A DNA stretch of 7,394 bases from positions 1 to 7,394 of the forward strand of contig JALSNT010000587.1 in NCBI GenBank assembly GCA_026986885.1, given 5' to 3'. Of the stretch, positions 1 through 6,433 are shown piece after piece. Each line of letters opens with the position of its first letter. Positions within the stretch are counted from its first letter, which is position 1. This DNA comes from Desulfobulbaceae bacterium (lineage in GTDB: Bacteria; Desulfobacterota; Desulfobulbia; Desulfobulbales; Desulfobulbaceae). The notes under the pieces are model-generated. The model did no database searches. It had not been told where the DNA came from and saw nothing but the letters and a program-made list of their open reading frames with translations. Position numbers and translations under genes: made by a program.

Positions 1-24
1 AATTCCCTGACTAGATCCCTAATC

Positions 25-1332
25 GTGAAAAACACGGAAAAATACGAAAAAATAAATCACAGGGCGCATGGAATACAGCCGGGCAAGGATGCCGGGCTGC
101 TCCACCATGCCGCACCGAGAGTGAAGATCAGTAACGCCTTCAAGCCGGCCGGGAAGAAGAAACAGATCCCGATGCACAAACCGGTTCTCCGGGGAGGGGT
201 TCCCCTGCCGGCACCGCCCGGATCCCAGGCAAAACCGGATTTTGAAATAACTGACTGCTCCGTATCCCCCGAGCATCCGCTCCGATACCACACGGCAGAG
301 ATCATCTGCCACGTGATCAACAACGGCGATGACTATCCCGTCAATTCCGGAGACTCAATCCAGGTCACCCTGGATATTCACGGTCCCCTGGGCAGCGAGA
401 ACATTGCTCCGGTGACAAGACATGGCCATATTTCACCCTATGAACAGCTGCACCAGGCTGAAGAATTCCGTTTCCAGGCAGGTATCCCGGCAAGCGGCAT
501 CTACAGCGGCACGGCCAGGGTACGATTTCTTTCAGGCACCCGGGAAACCAACACGGCCAACAACAGTCGTAATTTCCAGTTCAGCACCAGCACCCTGCCC
601 GATCTGCAGGTATACATTACCAGGCCCTCCGATGTCCGGGTCGGCGGCCATAAACGATGGTTCCGCTTCTTTGTCAAGAATGTCGGTACCGCATCCTCGC
701 AAAGCACTACTCTCCGCCTCCATATCGACGGGGACGGCACCCATACCTGGGAGGTGCCGTCCCTGGCTCCGGGAGAGCGTTTTCCCGGGCCTGACCAGTG
801 GAAAAAACGAGGTATCAAGTGGTGGAAGAAGGGAAGAAAGCATTACGTTATCGAGGTCAACCGGGACCACACTTTTCAGGAAGCAAACTGGGACAATAAC
901 CGGATACGGGATTCATTAGAGGTGTATATCGGCGCCCATTTTAATCCAAAGGCAACGGTGGATGTCTTTCCCAAGATTTACCTGAAAAATCATGCCGAAT
1001 TTCATGTCGGCGGACAGGAAAAACTTACCTTTGTGGCCGTAGTAAATCAGAATTCCATACATATGGCGCCAAAGACCAAAATCGACATCTACCTTACCGC
1101 ACCTCCCGCGACCGGAAACATCGCCTACCGGGAACAGGTTATCCCGGCGCTGCTGCCCGGGGAGAGATATGCAGTCATCTGGCCCAAGCGCTTTGACCAT
1201 GCGCAACGTTATAATTACACAATTAAGATGTACCAGTTCAAGCACGGACAATGGTTAATCAACCCGGTATGGGAGCATACGGGCTACTTTGACGTGGCAC
1301 CTGTCCTGGGAGAGCCGGTCTTCCATGAATGA
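25..1332 (+). CDS. Three-module CARDB/Ig-like protein, 5' end uncertain
   Basis: The product is 435 residues from a GTG at 25, but the frame is open to base 1 and no Shine-Dalgarno precedes the GTG, so the true start may lie outside the window. Three repeated beta-sandwich modules are visible, at about residues 71-188, 191-302 and 305-430. The first two open with a Pro-Asp-[FL] strand (PDFEI, LPDLQV), carry a central V.N.G-type strand (HVINNGD, FVKNVGT) and end near an acidic/Asn-rich turn (TNTANNS, EANWDNN). That layout is typical of CARDB domains, which are cell-adhesion-related Ig-like modules of extracellular proteins. A Trp/Lys-rich stretch (WKKRGIKWWKKGRKH) occupies residues 259-273. 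No enzyme motif is seen. The first 70 residues are basic and Pro-rich with no hydrophobic signal peptide, which is odd for a CARDB protein. A terminator follows at 1413. A surface or periplasmic binding role is inferred; the ligand is unknown. Confidence 0.7.
   Translation: MKNTEKYEKINHRAHGIQPGKDAGLLHHAAPRVKISNAFKPAGKKKQIPMHKPVLRGGVPLPAPPGSQAKPDFEITDCSVSPEHPLRYHTAEIICHVINNGDDYPVNSGDSIQVTLDIHGPLGSENIAPVTRHGHISPYEQLHQAEEFRFQAGIPASGIYSGTARVRFLSGTRETNTANNSRNFQFSTSTLPDLQVYITRPSDVRVGGHKRWFRFFVKNVGTASSQSTTLRLHIDGDGTHTWEVPSLAPGERFPGPDQWKKRGIKWWKKGRKHYVIEVNRDHTFQEANWDNNRIRDSLEVYIGAHFNPKATVDVFPKIYLKNHAEFHVGGQEKLTFVAVVNQNSIHMAPKTKIDIYLTAPPATGNIAYREQVIPALLPGERYAVIWPKRFDHAQRYNYTIKMYQFKHGQWLINPVWEHTGYFDVAPVLGEPVFHE
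27..46 (+). repeat. Short tandem A-rich repeat at the 5' edge of the CARDB frame
   Basis: Two adjacent 10-base units, GAAAAACACG (27-36) and GAAAAATACG (37-46), differ at one base and are followed by an A-rich tract and AATCACAGG. Read in the CARDB frame this gives NTEKYEKINHRAHG. From memory this resembles the low-complexity wording of intergenic repeats that are often over-called as protein N-termini. It casts doubt on the first 17 or so codons of the CARDB gene being coding. Confidence 0.35.
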
Positions 1333-1412
1333 GAATAGAAATACTCTTTAGCAGAAAAACATTCCACTACCCCCTTGAGGGAGCAGACAAGTTTCCTTTG
1401 AAAAAACAAGCC

Positions 1413-1447
1413 AACGTCCCGGCGCCGCAAGCGACGGGGCGTTTTTT
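1413..1447 (+). terminator. Rho-independent terminator after the CARDB gene
   Basis: The arms AACGTCCC (1413-1420) and GGGGCGTT (1436-1443) pair over eight bases with one G-T wobble. The stem continues with a further G-C pair, a G/A mismatch and CGC/GCG closing a CGCAA loop. The right arm runs straight into six T residues (1442-1447). The hairpin sits about 80 bases after the stop of the CARDB gene and ends that transcript. Confidence 0.8.
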
Positions 1448-1517
1448 ATTACCCTTGCGGATAAACCAGCATGCCATAGCAGCACAACGGGCAAGCGCCC
1501 CGGCAGGAATGACGTGT

Positions 1518-1715
1518 TATGGCTTGGTAAATGGCATCCACTCCAGAGCAACTGTTGAAAACAGTGTCATGACAGGTAAGGATCACGGCGTTTCCATAAA
1601 TTCAGCTTTAACCCGCATCATCAATACCAGGATAGATGGTGGCGTTGTAAATAATCCAACCGGCAAACAATGCAGGTGAACATATACCAGGGATCTGGCA
1701 GATGTAAACTGCTGA
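1518..1715 (+). pseudogene. Remnant C-terminus of a beta-helix surface protein, interrupted by TGA
   Basis: In the frame starting at 1518 two beta-helix-like rungs can be aligned, ATVENSVMTGKDHGV and ALTRIINTRIDGGV, followed by VVNNPTGKQCR. A TGA stop comes at 1677-1679. Reading through it gives TYTRDLADVNC and a second TGA at 1713-1715. The joined tail, NPTGxQCR-x-TY-x(3)-LADVNC, matches a C-terminal wording I recall from exported right-handed beta-helix proteins, where the position of this TGA holds a glycine; GGA to TGA would be a single change. The large upstream beta-helix body is absent: the preceding bases in this frame run through the terminator at 1413-1447. I read it as the decayed 3' end of a lost gene. 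The family match is from memory and needs a protein search. Confidence 0.55.
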
Positions 1716-1771
1716 GAGAGTCATCCACTACCGGACTTACCTATAAATCAACGGCGGGAATATTGCCGCGC

Positions 1772-1810
1772 CGGTGGGTAATATGGCTTTCAACCCATTG
1801 TATTTTTTTT
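1772..1810 (+). terminator. Possible weak intrinsic terminator behind the beta-helix remnant
   Basis: TGGGT (1775-1779) pairs with ACCCA (1793-1797), and two G-T wobbles and one C-G pair extend the stem outward, around a 13-base loop. Eight T residues follow at 1803-1810. The stem is weak and the T run begins two bases after it. It lies 57 bases after the natural stop of the decayed gene, where its terminator would be expected. Confidence 0.3.
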
Positions 1811-1881
1811 GAACCTTTTGCTGCACTCCCGGCACCAATGAACAGGAAACAGTTTTACTTTTCAACCAAATGGGGGGGACC

Positions 1882-2091
1882 ATGGAACGAATCACCTGGT
1901 ACCACATGGCGAGTATCACTCTGGTAGCCATGGCGACGGCAATTATTTTTTTATGCTTCTGCCTGTGGAACAGCGGCATGGGAGATGCCGGACGGATAAC
2001 CGGTGCCAAAAAACAACAGCACACCCGGCAGTACTGCACAACACCTGATTTGGACAACCAATGCACTACACTACCAAGGAGGTCAAAATGA
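1882..2091 (+). CDS. Possible small single-helix membrane protein
   Basis: This frame gives 69 residues from the ATG at 1882, or 73 from an ATG at 1870. It has one clear hydrophobic segment (ITLVAMATAIIFLCFCLW, about residues 11-28) and a polar, basic tail. I do not recognise it. In its favour, its TGA stop (2089-2091) overlaps the ATG of the next gene in an ATGA junction, as in translationally coupled pairs. Against it, the only possible ribosome binding site is a run of seven G (1872-1878) three bases before the ATG, and the last residues are just a reading of the next gene's ribosome binding site. It could be chance. If real, it would lead a short operon with the small CARDB gene and perhaps glgX. 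Confidence 0.3.
   Translation: MERITWYHMASITLVAMATAIIFLCFCLWNSGMGDAGRITGAKKQQHTRQYCTTPDLDNQCTTLPRRSK
2076..2082 (+). promoter_or_regulatory. Strong ribosome binding site of the small CARDB gene
   Basis: AAGGAGG is a near-perfect Shine-Dalgarno sequence five bases before the ATG at 2088. It fixes that start over the upstream in-frame ATG at 2061, which would add nine residues ahead of a good signal peptide. Confidence 0.85.
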
Positions 2092-2642
2092 ACAAAAAAG
2101 CGCTTCTTTTAACATGTTGTCTCTGTGCCCTTCTGGCGGCAGCCGGTAGCTGCCCGGCGGCCAATCCTCTGACACATGCCCCGACAAAGACTGATCATCC
2201 CGGACTCGGCAAGGTGCCGCACATACCTCGGGTCACCAGGCTTCCCGACCTGACCATCACCAGGATCTACAGTAAAAAGCATAGGGGCGTTCTCGGTGTC
2301 TGGGCCGATATCAAAAATAATGGTGGGCCCATTCCTGAAAAAGAATTCAATCAGGCTGACATGCGATTTTATCTTTCATATATGAACACAGGATCACCAA
2401 CCACAGGTCCGGTCAAAGGGCGTAAAGGAAACGGCTACAGTTTCAAATATCTTGAACAAAAAGGAGCCGGTATCCTGAGCAAAGCGGGTGGCAAGATGTC
2501 TGTAATTGCCCCAGGCGACCTGACCTGCCACGGCGTTGTCCGGGTTCGGGTCGAGGTGGACCTGCCCATATCCGGTAACGGACGGATCAGGGAAAGTAAC
2601 GAGCATAACAACGTCAAAACTGTTACACTGCATTGTCCGTAA
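2088..2642 (+). CDS. Exported CARDB-like protein
   Basis: The product is 184 residues. The N-terminus is a classical export signal: MNKK, then a hydrophobic core (ALLLTCCLCALLAAAG), then SCPAAN. Cleavage by signal peptidase I after PAA is plausible. A lipoprotein reading at the AGSC cysteine is weaker, because position -3 is Ala rather than Leu. After a Pro-rich linker, one CARDB-like beta-sandwich spans about residues 50-182. It opens with LPDLTITRI, has a central strand VWADIKNNGG and ends at ESNEHNNVKTVTL, the same outline as the modules of the protein at 25-1332. No catalytic motif is seen. The start at 2088 is set by the AAGGAGG site. It overlaps the small ORF before it by four bases and lies 32 bases before glgX. 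A periplasmic or surface binding role is inferred; the partner is unknown. Confidence 0.75.
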   Translation: MNKKALLLTCCLCALLAAAGSCPAANPLTHAPTKTDHPGLGKVPHIPRVTRLPDLTITRIYSKKHRGVLGVWADIKNNGGPIPEKEFNQADMRFYLSYMNTGSPTTGPVKGRKGNGYSFKYLEQKGAGILSKAGGKMSVIAPGDLTCHGVVRVRVEVDLPISGNGRIRESNEHNNVKTVTLHCP

Positions 2643-2674
2643 CTTGTTTCTTTATCCATTTTTTGTACCATCCG

Positions 2675-4789
2675 ATGCAACTTATGACGCCCACCTGCAA
2701 AACAATCCCCTACACCATCCATGCCGGACACCGCTACCCGGTGGGCGCCACGCCCATGGAAAGCGGCACCAACTTCTGCGTTTTTTCCCGGCATGCCACC
2801 CGGATGCAGTTACTGCTGTACAAAAAACCGGACAGCCGGCAACCGTTTCAGACCATTGAGCTTAACCCGGAAATCAATCGTACCTTTTTTTTCTGGCATG
2901 TGTTTATTGAAGGATTAACGGGCAAAGAAAAAATAACCTACACCTGGAAGGCGGACGGCCCCGATAACCCGGAGGCCGGTTATCGCTTTAACCCGGAGAT
3001 AGAACTGCTGGATCCCTGGTCCAGGGCAACCACCGATGTCCTCTGGCAAAGGCCATGGAACCGGGGGCCGAAAGCACACCAGTCCGGGCCGTCCATGCGG
3101 GCCATGGCCCTGCCGAAAAACAGCTATGACTGGCAGGGCGATGTGCCCCTGCGCAGGCCCTGCGCAGAGGAGATAATCTATGAACTGCATGTGGGCGGTT
3201 TTACCCGTCATCCTAATTCCGAGGTTGCCCATCCCGGCACCTTCTCCGGCGTAATTGAAAAAATCCCCTACCTGAAAAACCTCGGCATCAATGCCATTGA
3301 GCTGCTGCCGGTGATGGCCTATGATGAATACGATGTGCCGGATCAGGTTCGTGACCTTGGTTTGAAAAACTACTGGGGCTATGCCACCCATTCTTTTTTC
3401 AGTCCCCATCCGGGTTATTGTGTTCGCCCCCTGTCGGGCGAGCACGGTAATGAGTTCCGGGACATGGTCAAGGCCCTGCACAAGGCTGGAATATCCATCA
3501 TCCTCGACGTGGTCTATAACCATACCGCCGAGGGCGGGGCCGACGGGCCGATTATCAATTTCAAGGGAATGATGAACCGCGCCTTTTATCATCTTGAAAA
3601 AACAGACCTGAGTAAATACAGAAATTTCAGCGGCTGCGGCAATACGGTCAACTGTAATCATCCGCTGGTGGCCCGTTTTATTCTCGAATCCCTGGAATAC
3701 TGGGTACGGGAATTCCATGTGGACGGTTTTCGCTTTGACCTGGCCTCCATCCTGGCCCGGGGCGAAGACGGTAACCCCATGTATCACGCGCCCGTGGTCT
3801 GGAATATCGAATTCTCCGATATTCTGGCCCATACCCGGCTCATTGCCGAGGCCTGGGACGCGGGCGGCCTGTACCAGGTGGGTGGTTTTCCCGGCTATCG
3901 CTGGGCGGAGTGGAACGGCCGCTATAGAGATGTGGTACGCCGCTTTGTCAGGGGGGACAAAGGGCTGACCGCCGAGTTCGCCACCCGCTTGACCGGTTCC
4001 AGCGACCTGTATCAGGCCCAGGGGCGACTGCCGACCAATTCCATCAACTTTGTCACCTGTCATGACGGTTTCACCCTGTACGACCTGGTCAGCTATAATG
4101 AAAAACATAACCAGGCCAACGGCGAGAACAACCGTGACGGCGAAGACCATAATTACAGCTGGAACTGCGGCATTGAAGGAAAAACCGATAATCCGGAGAT
4201 CCTGGCGCTCAGGCTCAGGCTGGCAAAAAACTTCATCGCCATCCTCATGCTCAGCCAGGGCGTACCCATGCTGCCGGCCGGGGATGAGGTGCTACGCAGC
4301 CAGCAGGGCAACAACAACTGCTACTGCCAGGATAATGAACTCTCCTGGTTTGACTGGACGCTGCCAAAAAAAAATCGGGAGATGTACAGGTTCACCCGGC
4401 AAATGATCGGCTTTCGCAAACGACATCCTTTGCTTATGCGAAATCGCTTTTTCACAGGAAAAACGGTCAAGATATCCGGCATGCCTGATATCTGCTGGCA
4501 CGGCAAAAGGTTACATAAGCCGCAGTGGAATGATCCTGAGACCCAGGTGCTGGCCTGCACCATTAGCCGGGTGGAACCGGAAGAAGAAGATCTGCACCTT
4601 ATTTTTAATATGTCGGAGAAGAAGATGCGGATGTATCTGCCGAAAATTAAACATAGACAATGGTACCGCTGCATAAATACATCGCAAAAAACTCCCGACG
4701 ACATCATTGAAAAAAAGCGACAACGTGCAATCCAGGCACAAACAATCCGCATCAATTCCCGCAGCGTAGTCGTGCTGGAGAGCAGATAA
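2675..4789 (+). CDS. glgX: Glycogen debranching enzyme GlgX (isoamylase-type GH13)
   Basis: GlgX hydrolyses alpha-1,6 branch points of glycogen, chiefly in limit dextrins left by phosphorylase, in the cytoplasm. The product is 704 residues, normal for the family. An N-terminal CBM48-type beta domain (about 10-130, with YPVGAT...NFCVFS) precedes the GH13 barrel. The four GH13 motifs are intact: DVVYNHT (Asp278, Asn282, His283), DGFRFDLAS with nucleophile Asp355, LIAEAWD with acid/base Glu392, and FVTCHDGFTLYD with His463-Asp464. The GlgX/isoamylase signatures GNNNCYCQDNELSWFDW and LMLSQGVPMLPAGDE follow, then a C-terminal beta domain. The start is uncertain: ATGs at 2675 and 2684 and a TTG at 2633 are in frame, none with a good ribosome binding site. 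I prefer 2675, since the TTG lies inside the previous gene. It may be read through from the small CARDB gene. No other glycogen gene is present. Confidence 0.96.
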   Translation: MQLMTPTCKTIPYTIHAGHRYPVGATPMESGTNFCVFSRHATRMQLLLYKKPDSRQPFQTIELNPEINRTFFFWHVFIEGLTGKEKITYTWKADGPDNPEAGYRFNPEIELLDPWSRATTDVLWQRPWNRGPKAHQSGPSMRAMALPKNSYDWQGDVPLRRPCAEEIIYELHVGGFTRHPNSEVAHPGTFSGVIEKIPYLKNLGINAIELLPVMAYDEYDVPDQVRDLGLKNYWGYATHSFFSPHPGYCVRPLSGEHGNEFRDMVKALHKAGISIILDVVYNHTAEGGADGPIINFKGMMNRAFYHLEKTDLSKYRNFSGCGNTVNCNHPLVARFILESLEYWVREFHVDGFRFDLASILARGEDGNPMYHAPVVWNIEFSDILAHTRLIAEAWDAGGLYQVGGFPGYRWAEWNGRYRDVVRRFVRGDKGLTAEFATRLTGSSDLYQAQGRLPTNSINFVTCHDGFTLYDLVSYNEKHNQANGENNRDGEDHNYSWNCGIEGKTDNPEILALRLRLAKNFIAILMLSQGVPMLPAGDEVLRSQQGNNNCYCQDNELSWFDWTLPKKNREMYRFTRQMIGFRKRHPLLMRNRFFTGKTVKISGMPDICWHGKRLHKPQWNDPETQVLACTISRVEPEEEDLHLIFNMSEKKMRMYLPKIKHRQWYRCINTSQKTPDDIIEKKRQRAIQAQTIRINSRSVVVLESR

Positions 4790-4815
4790 GAAAACCGGAA
4801 GACAAACAAACCGAT

Positions 4816-5463
4816 CTAAAATGGTATGGTAGAGCGAAAAATCACTCTCTTTTCGGTTCCGGGGTGGATAAAACGCAGATGGCAGGCATGCAGCAGCATC
4901 CGCTCTCCCGGCTGCCGGCTCCCGTACAGGCGGTCGCCGACAACGGGACAATTCAGGCCAAGTTCATGGGCGGCATGCAGCCGCAACTGATGGGTACGGC
5001 CCGTGAGCGGGATAAACTCAACCCGGGTTCGGCCCTGCTGGACGCCGAGCTTGAACCACCGGGTTATCCCGAGTTTTCCCTGATCCGGGTCATAGACCTG
5101 ATGCGGTCGGTTGTCCGGATCAAGTCGGAAAGCCAGCTCTATCTCACCTGCATCATCCTCAACCACCCCGTCAAGTACGGCAACGTATCTTTTTTTCACC
5201 TTTCTCCCGGCAAACTGTCCGGAAAGGTGAACATGGGCCGATCTGGTCCTCGCCAGCACCATCAGGCCGGAGGTGTCCATATCCAGCCGGTGGACGGCGG
5301 GCTGATCAATGGTATCCGGGAAATACTCTTTAACCTGCTGTACCACGCATTCCTGCTTTTCCGGGCCACGTCCGGGAACGGACAGCAGGCCGGCCGGCTT
5401 ATCAACGACAATGATGTCCTCATCAACGTAGAGTAACCGAATCCGTAATTCATCCGCGTCCAT
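4816..5463 (-). CDS. rluA: RluA-family 23S rRNA/tRNA pseudouridine synthase
   Basis: The product is 215 residues, close to E. coli RluA (219), and like it has no N-terminal S4 RNA-binding domain. The N-terminus, ILLYVDEDI-type followed by VVDKPAGLLSVPG, is standard for the family. The active-site motif HRLDMDTSG holds the catalytic Asp at residue 61. Other family motifs are KKRYVAVLDG, LDPDNRPHQ, PLTGRTHQLRLH and GDRLYG. RluA itself modifies U746 of 23S rRNA and U32 of several tRNAs; which sites this enzyme uses is inferred from the closest subfamily, not visible here. The ATG has a good AGAGGAG ribosome binding site inside the end of the gene before it, with which it overlaps by 14 bases, so the two are probably translationally coupled. 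Its stop lies 26 bases from the converging glgX stop. Confidence 0.9.
   Translation of the reverse strand: MDADELRIRLLYVDEDIIVVDKPAGLLSVPGRGPEKQECVVQQVKEYFPDTIDQPAVHRLDMDTSGLMVLARTRSAHVHLSGQFAGRKVKKRYVAVLDGVVEDDAGEIELAFRLDPDNRPHQVYDPDQGKLGITRWFKLGVQQGRTRVEFIPLTGRTHQLRLHAAHELGLNCPVVGDRLYGSRQPGERMLLHACHLRFIHPGTEKRVIFRSTIPF
5195..5231. repeat. Ten-base perfect inverted repeat inside the rluA coding region
   Basis: TTCACCTTTC (5195-5204) and GAAAGGTGAA (5222-5231) are exact reverse complements around a 17-base loop. The element lies wholly within the synthase gene, over the SGQFAGRKVKK codons. There is no T tract after it in either transcription direction: on the minus strand the stem is followed by A residues. 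It is not a terminator and may be coincidence. Confidence 0.5.
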
Positions 5464-6223
5464 GAAACTCCTCTATGCCGCAAAGCATGGTACCCAATAT
5501 AGGCCTGCATTTTTCACTGCAGGCCGGATAAAAAAGTTTATGCTTCCTGGTTGCCGACGCATTTGCACGACCGTAATAAAATTCGGCCAGACTGATCGGT
5601 CGCAATTTTTTTTTCGCCGCATGGGCGAGCAGTTTAGGGGCGCAGCAGTCACCGGTGCCGGTCGGGATACCATTTTTTCCATAAAAGGCCTGCTTAAGGG
5701 TATGGATATTACCCCGGAAATCAGGAATCCGATACAGGGAAAAGATTGCCCGCATCAGTTGTCGGGACAAGCGGCGGCGTCTGTGGCGAAGCCGAATCCA
5801 GGCTGCACTGCCCTTGTGTTCTCGATCAATTCCGTATCCAGTTTCTTTAATGGTTTGCTCCACGGGATCAACACATTGATGGAAATCATCCACGTCAAAA
5901 AGCGGACCGACCCAGCCCGGAATCTGCCAGCGGCCGTTAAACATTCCGGAAAACCCATGCAAGACAACCTCTTTCCCCCAGGCATTCCGGCAAAGCAACA
6001 CCCCAAACATCTTGCCCCGATCCGGGCCGAAAAGCGGCGCCGTTGTGGTACGGGAATCAGGCGGGCTGTCCGGCCTCTCCAGGTGAATATGACCATGTTT
6101 GTCAAAAAAATTCATCAAGGCCAGGGCCGCCGGGCGTGCCGACAAACCGTCCAGGTAATGTTCCCGGCCGCACCTTGGGCAGTAGCCCGAACAATCGGCA
6201 GCCGACTCCTTCTCTCCAATCAT
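5450..6223 (-). CDS. Stand-alone homologue of the N-terminal domain of long RluA-like synthases
   Basis: The product is 257 residues from the ATG at 6223; a TTG at 6229 would add two. Conserved-looking blocks are a CxxC pair (YCPRC, Cys15/Cys18, with Cys11 nearby), GKMFGVLLC (70-78), HGFSGMFNGRWQIPGW and GPLFD (89-110), GTGDCCAPKLL (about 189-199, Cys193/Cys194), ISLAEFYYG, and PACSEKCRPILG (Cys235/Cys239). From memory these blocks occur in the N-terminal half of long (about 550-residue) RluA-family proteins of vibrios and relatives, ahead of the catalytic domain. Here the catalytic domain is the next gene, in another frame, overlapping by 14 bases. No membrane segment or signal peptide is seen. 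The cysteines suggest metal binding, and a role helping the synthase act on RNA is inferred. The ribosome binding site is weak; translation probably depends on the DUF2905 gene ending eight bases earlier. Confidence 0.75.
   Translation of the reverse strand: MIGEKESAADCSGYCPRCGREHYLDGLSARPAALALMNFFDKHGHIHLERPDSPPDSRTTTAPLFGPDRGKMFGVLLCRNAWGKEVVLHGFSGMFNGRWQIPGWVGPLFDVDDFHQCVDPVEQTIKETGYGIDREHKGSAAWIRLRHRRRRLSRQLMRAIFSLYRIPDFRGNIHTLKQAFYGKNGIPTGTGDCCAPKLLAHAAKKKLRPISLAEFYYGRANASATRKHKLFYPACSEKCRPILGTMLCGIEEFHGRG
5468..5474 (-). promoter_or_regulatory. Ribosome binding site of the pseudouridine synthase gene
   Basis: On the minus strand AGAGGAG lies four bases before the ATG at 5463. It is embedded in the GIEEF codons at the 3' end of the 257-residue gene. 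Its presence argues that the synthase is translated as a separate protein, and that the two genes are not one frame broken by a sequencing error. Confidence 0.8.
5502..5525. repeat. Perfect 8-bp hairpin just before the rluA start
   Basis: GGCCTGCA (5502-5509) and TGCAGGCC (5518-5525) are exact complements around an 8-base loop. On the minus strand the stem lies 27 bases before the ribosome binding site of the synthase gene. It is built from the codons of the PACSEKC motif (two Cys codons in similar settings), so protein constraint may explain it. A modest effect on coupling between the two genes is possible. Confidence 0.45.
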
Positions 6224-6231
6224 GGGCAAAC

Positions 6232-6432
6232 TTATTTTCTAAAAAAATAGAGCAGAAGAGAAATGAGCAGGCTGACCAGGATGGAACTGGTCAGCGGGAA
6301 ATACAAATGAAAATGTTCTTTATTAATCACCAGATCTCCGGGCAGCCTGCCCAGGGGTATATGCTTCAGCCAGGGCCACAACAGCCCAAGCAGGATCAAA
6401 GCAATGCCGCCGTAAATAAATATTCGTCCCAT
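6232..6432 (-). CDS. DUF2905 family small membrane protein
   Basis: The product is 66 residues, the usual size of this family. It has two transmembrane segments (about 5-21 and 48-63) joined by a short loop carrying the family signature GRLPGDLVI (28-36) and then FHLYFPL (41-47). DUF2905 proteins are widespread inner-membrane proteins of unknown function. The ATG at 6432 comes one base after the stop of the transporter gene, with a purine-rich GGAAGAAAAG ahead of it as a moderate ribosome binding site. Eight bases separate its stop from the ATG of the next gene. It is therefore the second gene of a compact operon; nothing here shows how it relates functionally to its neighbours. Confidence 0.9.
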   Translation of the reverse strand: MGRIFIYGGIALILLGLLWPWLKHIPLGRLPGDLVINKEHFHLYFPLTSSILVSLLISLLLYFFRK

Positions 6433-6433
6433 A

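Noticed and set aside
1329..1517. Coding start at the ATG at 1329, overlapping the CARDB stop
   Set aside because: The frame runs straight through a strong terminator, has no ribosome binding site, and its first 60 codons have no protein-like features. Only the part from about 1518 looks like former coding sequence.
1677..1679. In-frame TGA read as selenocysteine in the beta-helix remnant
   Set aside because: The position normally holds glycine in the tail I recall, the frame lacks its body, and I see no convincing selenocysteine insertion hairpin just after it. A nonsense mutation is simpler.
2622..2643. GTTAC/GTAAC hairpin near the stop of the small CARDB gene as a terminator
   Set aside because: The stem is only five bases with a 12-base loop, it overlaps the stop codon, and the following T-rich stretch is not a continuous run at the stem.
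2633..2674. TTG at 2633 as the start of GlgX
   Set aside because: It overlaps the previous gene's end and adds a hydrophobic stretch not expected at the N-terminus of a cytoplasmic GlgX. Two ATG codons follow closely.
2915..4150. Long open frame of 411 codons on the minus strand, opposite glgX
   Set aside because: It lies entirely antisense to an intact GH13 enzyme with all catalytic motifs. Its translation shows no recognisable domain and it is explained by the codon bias of glgX.
4790..4870. Bidirectional terminator between glgX and the pseudouridine synthase gene
   Set aside because: The only complementary segments (CCGGAA and TTCCGG) are about 56 bases apart, and no stem followed by a T run is visible on either strand.
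5462..6250. Plus-strand open frame of 262 codons opposite the 257-residue gene
   Set aside because: The minus-strand product has conserved cysteine motifs, fits a compact operon and matches a known domain. The plus frame is basic, lacks any motif and is a shadow.
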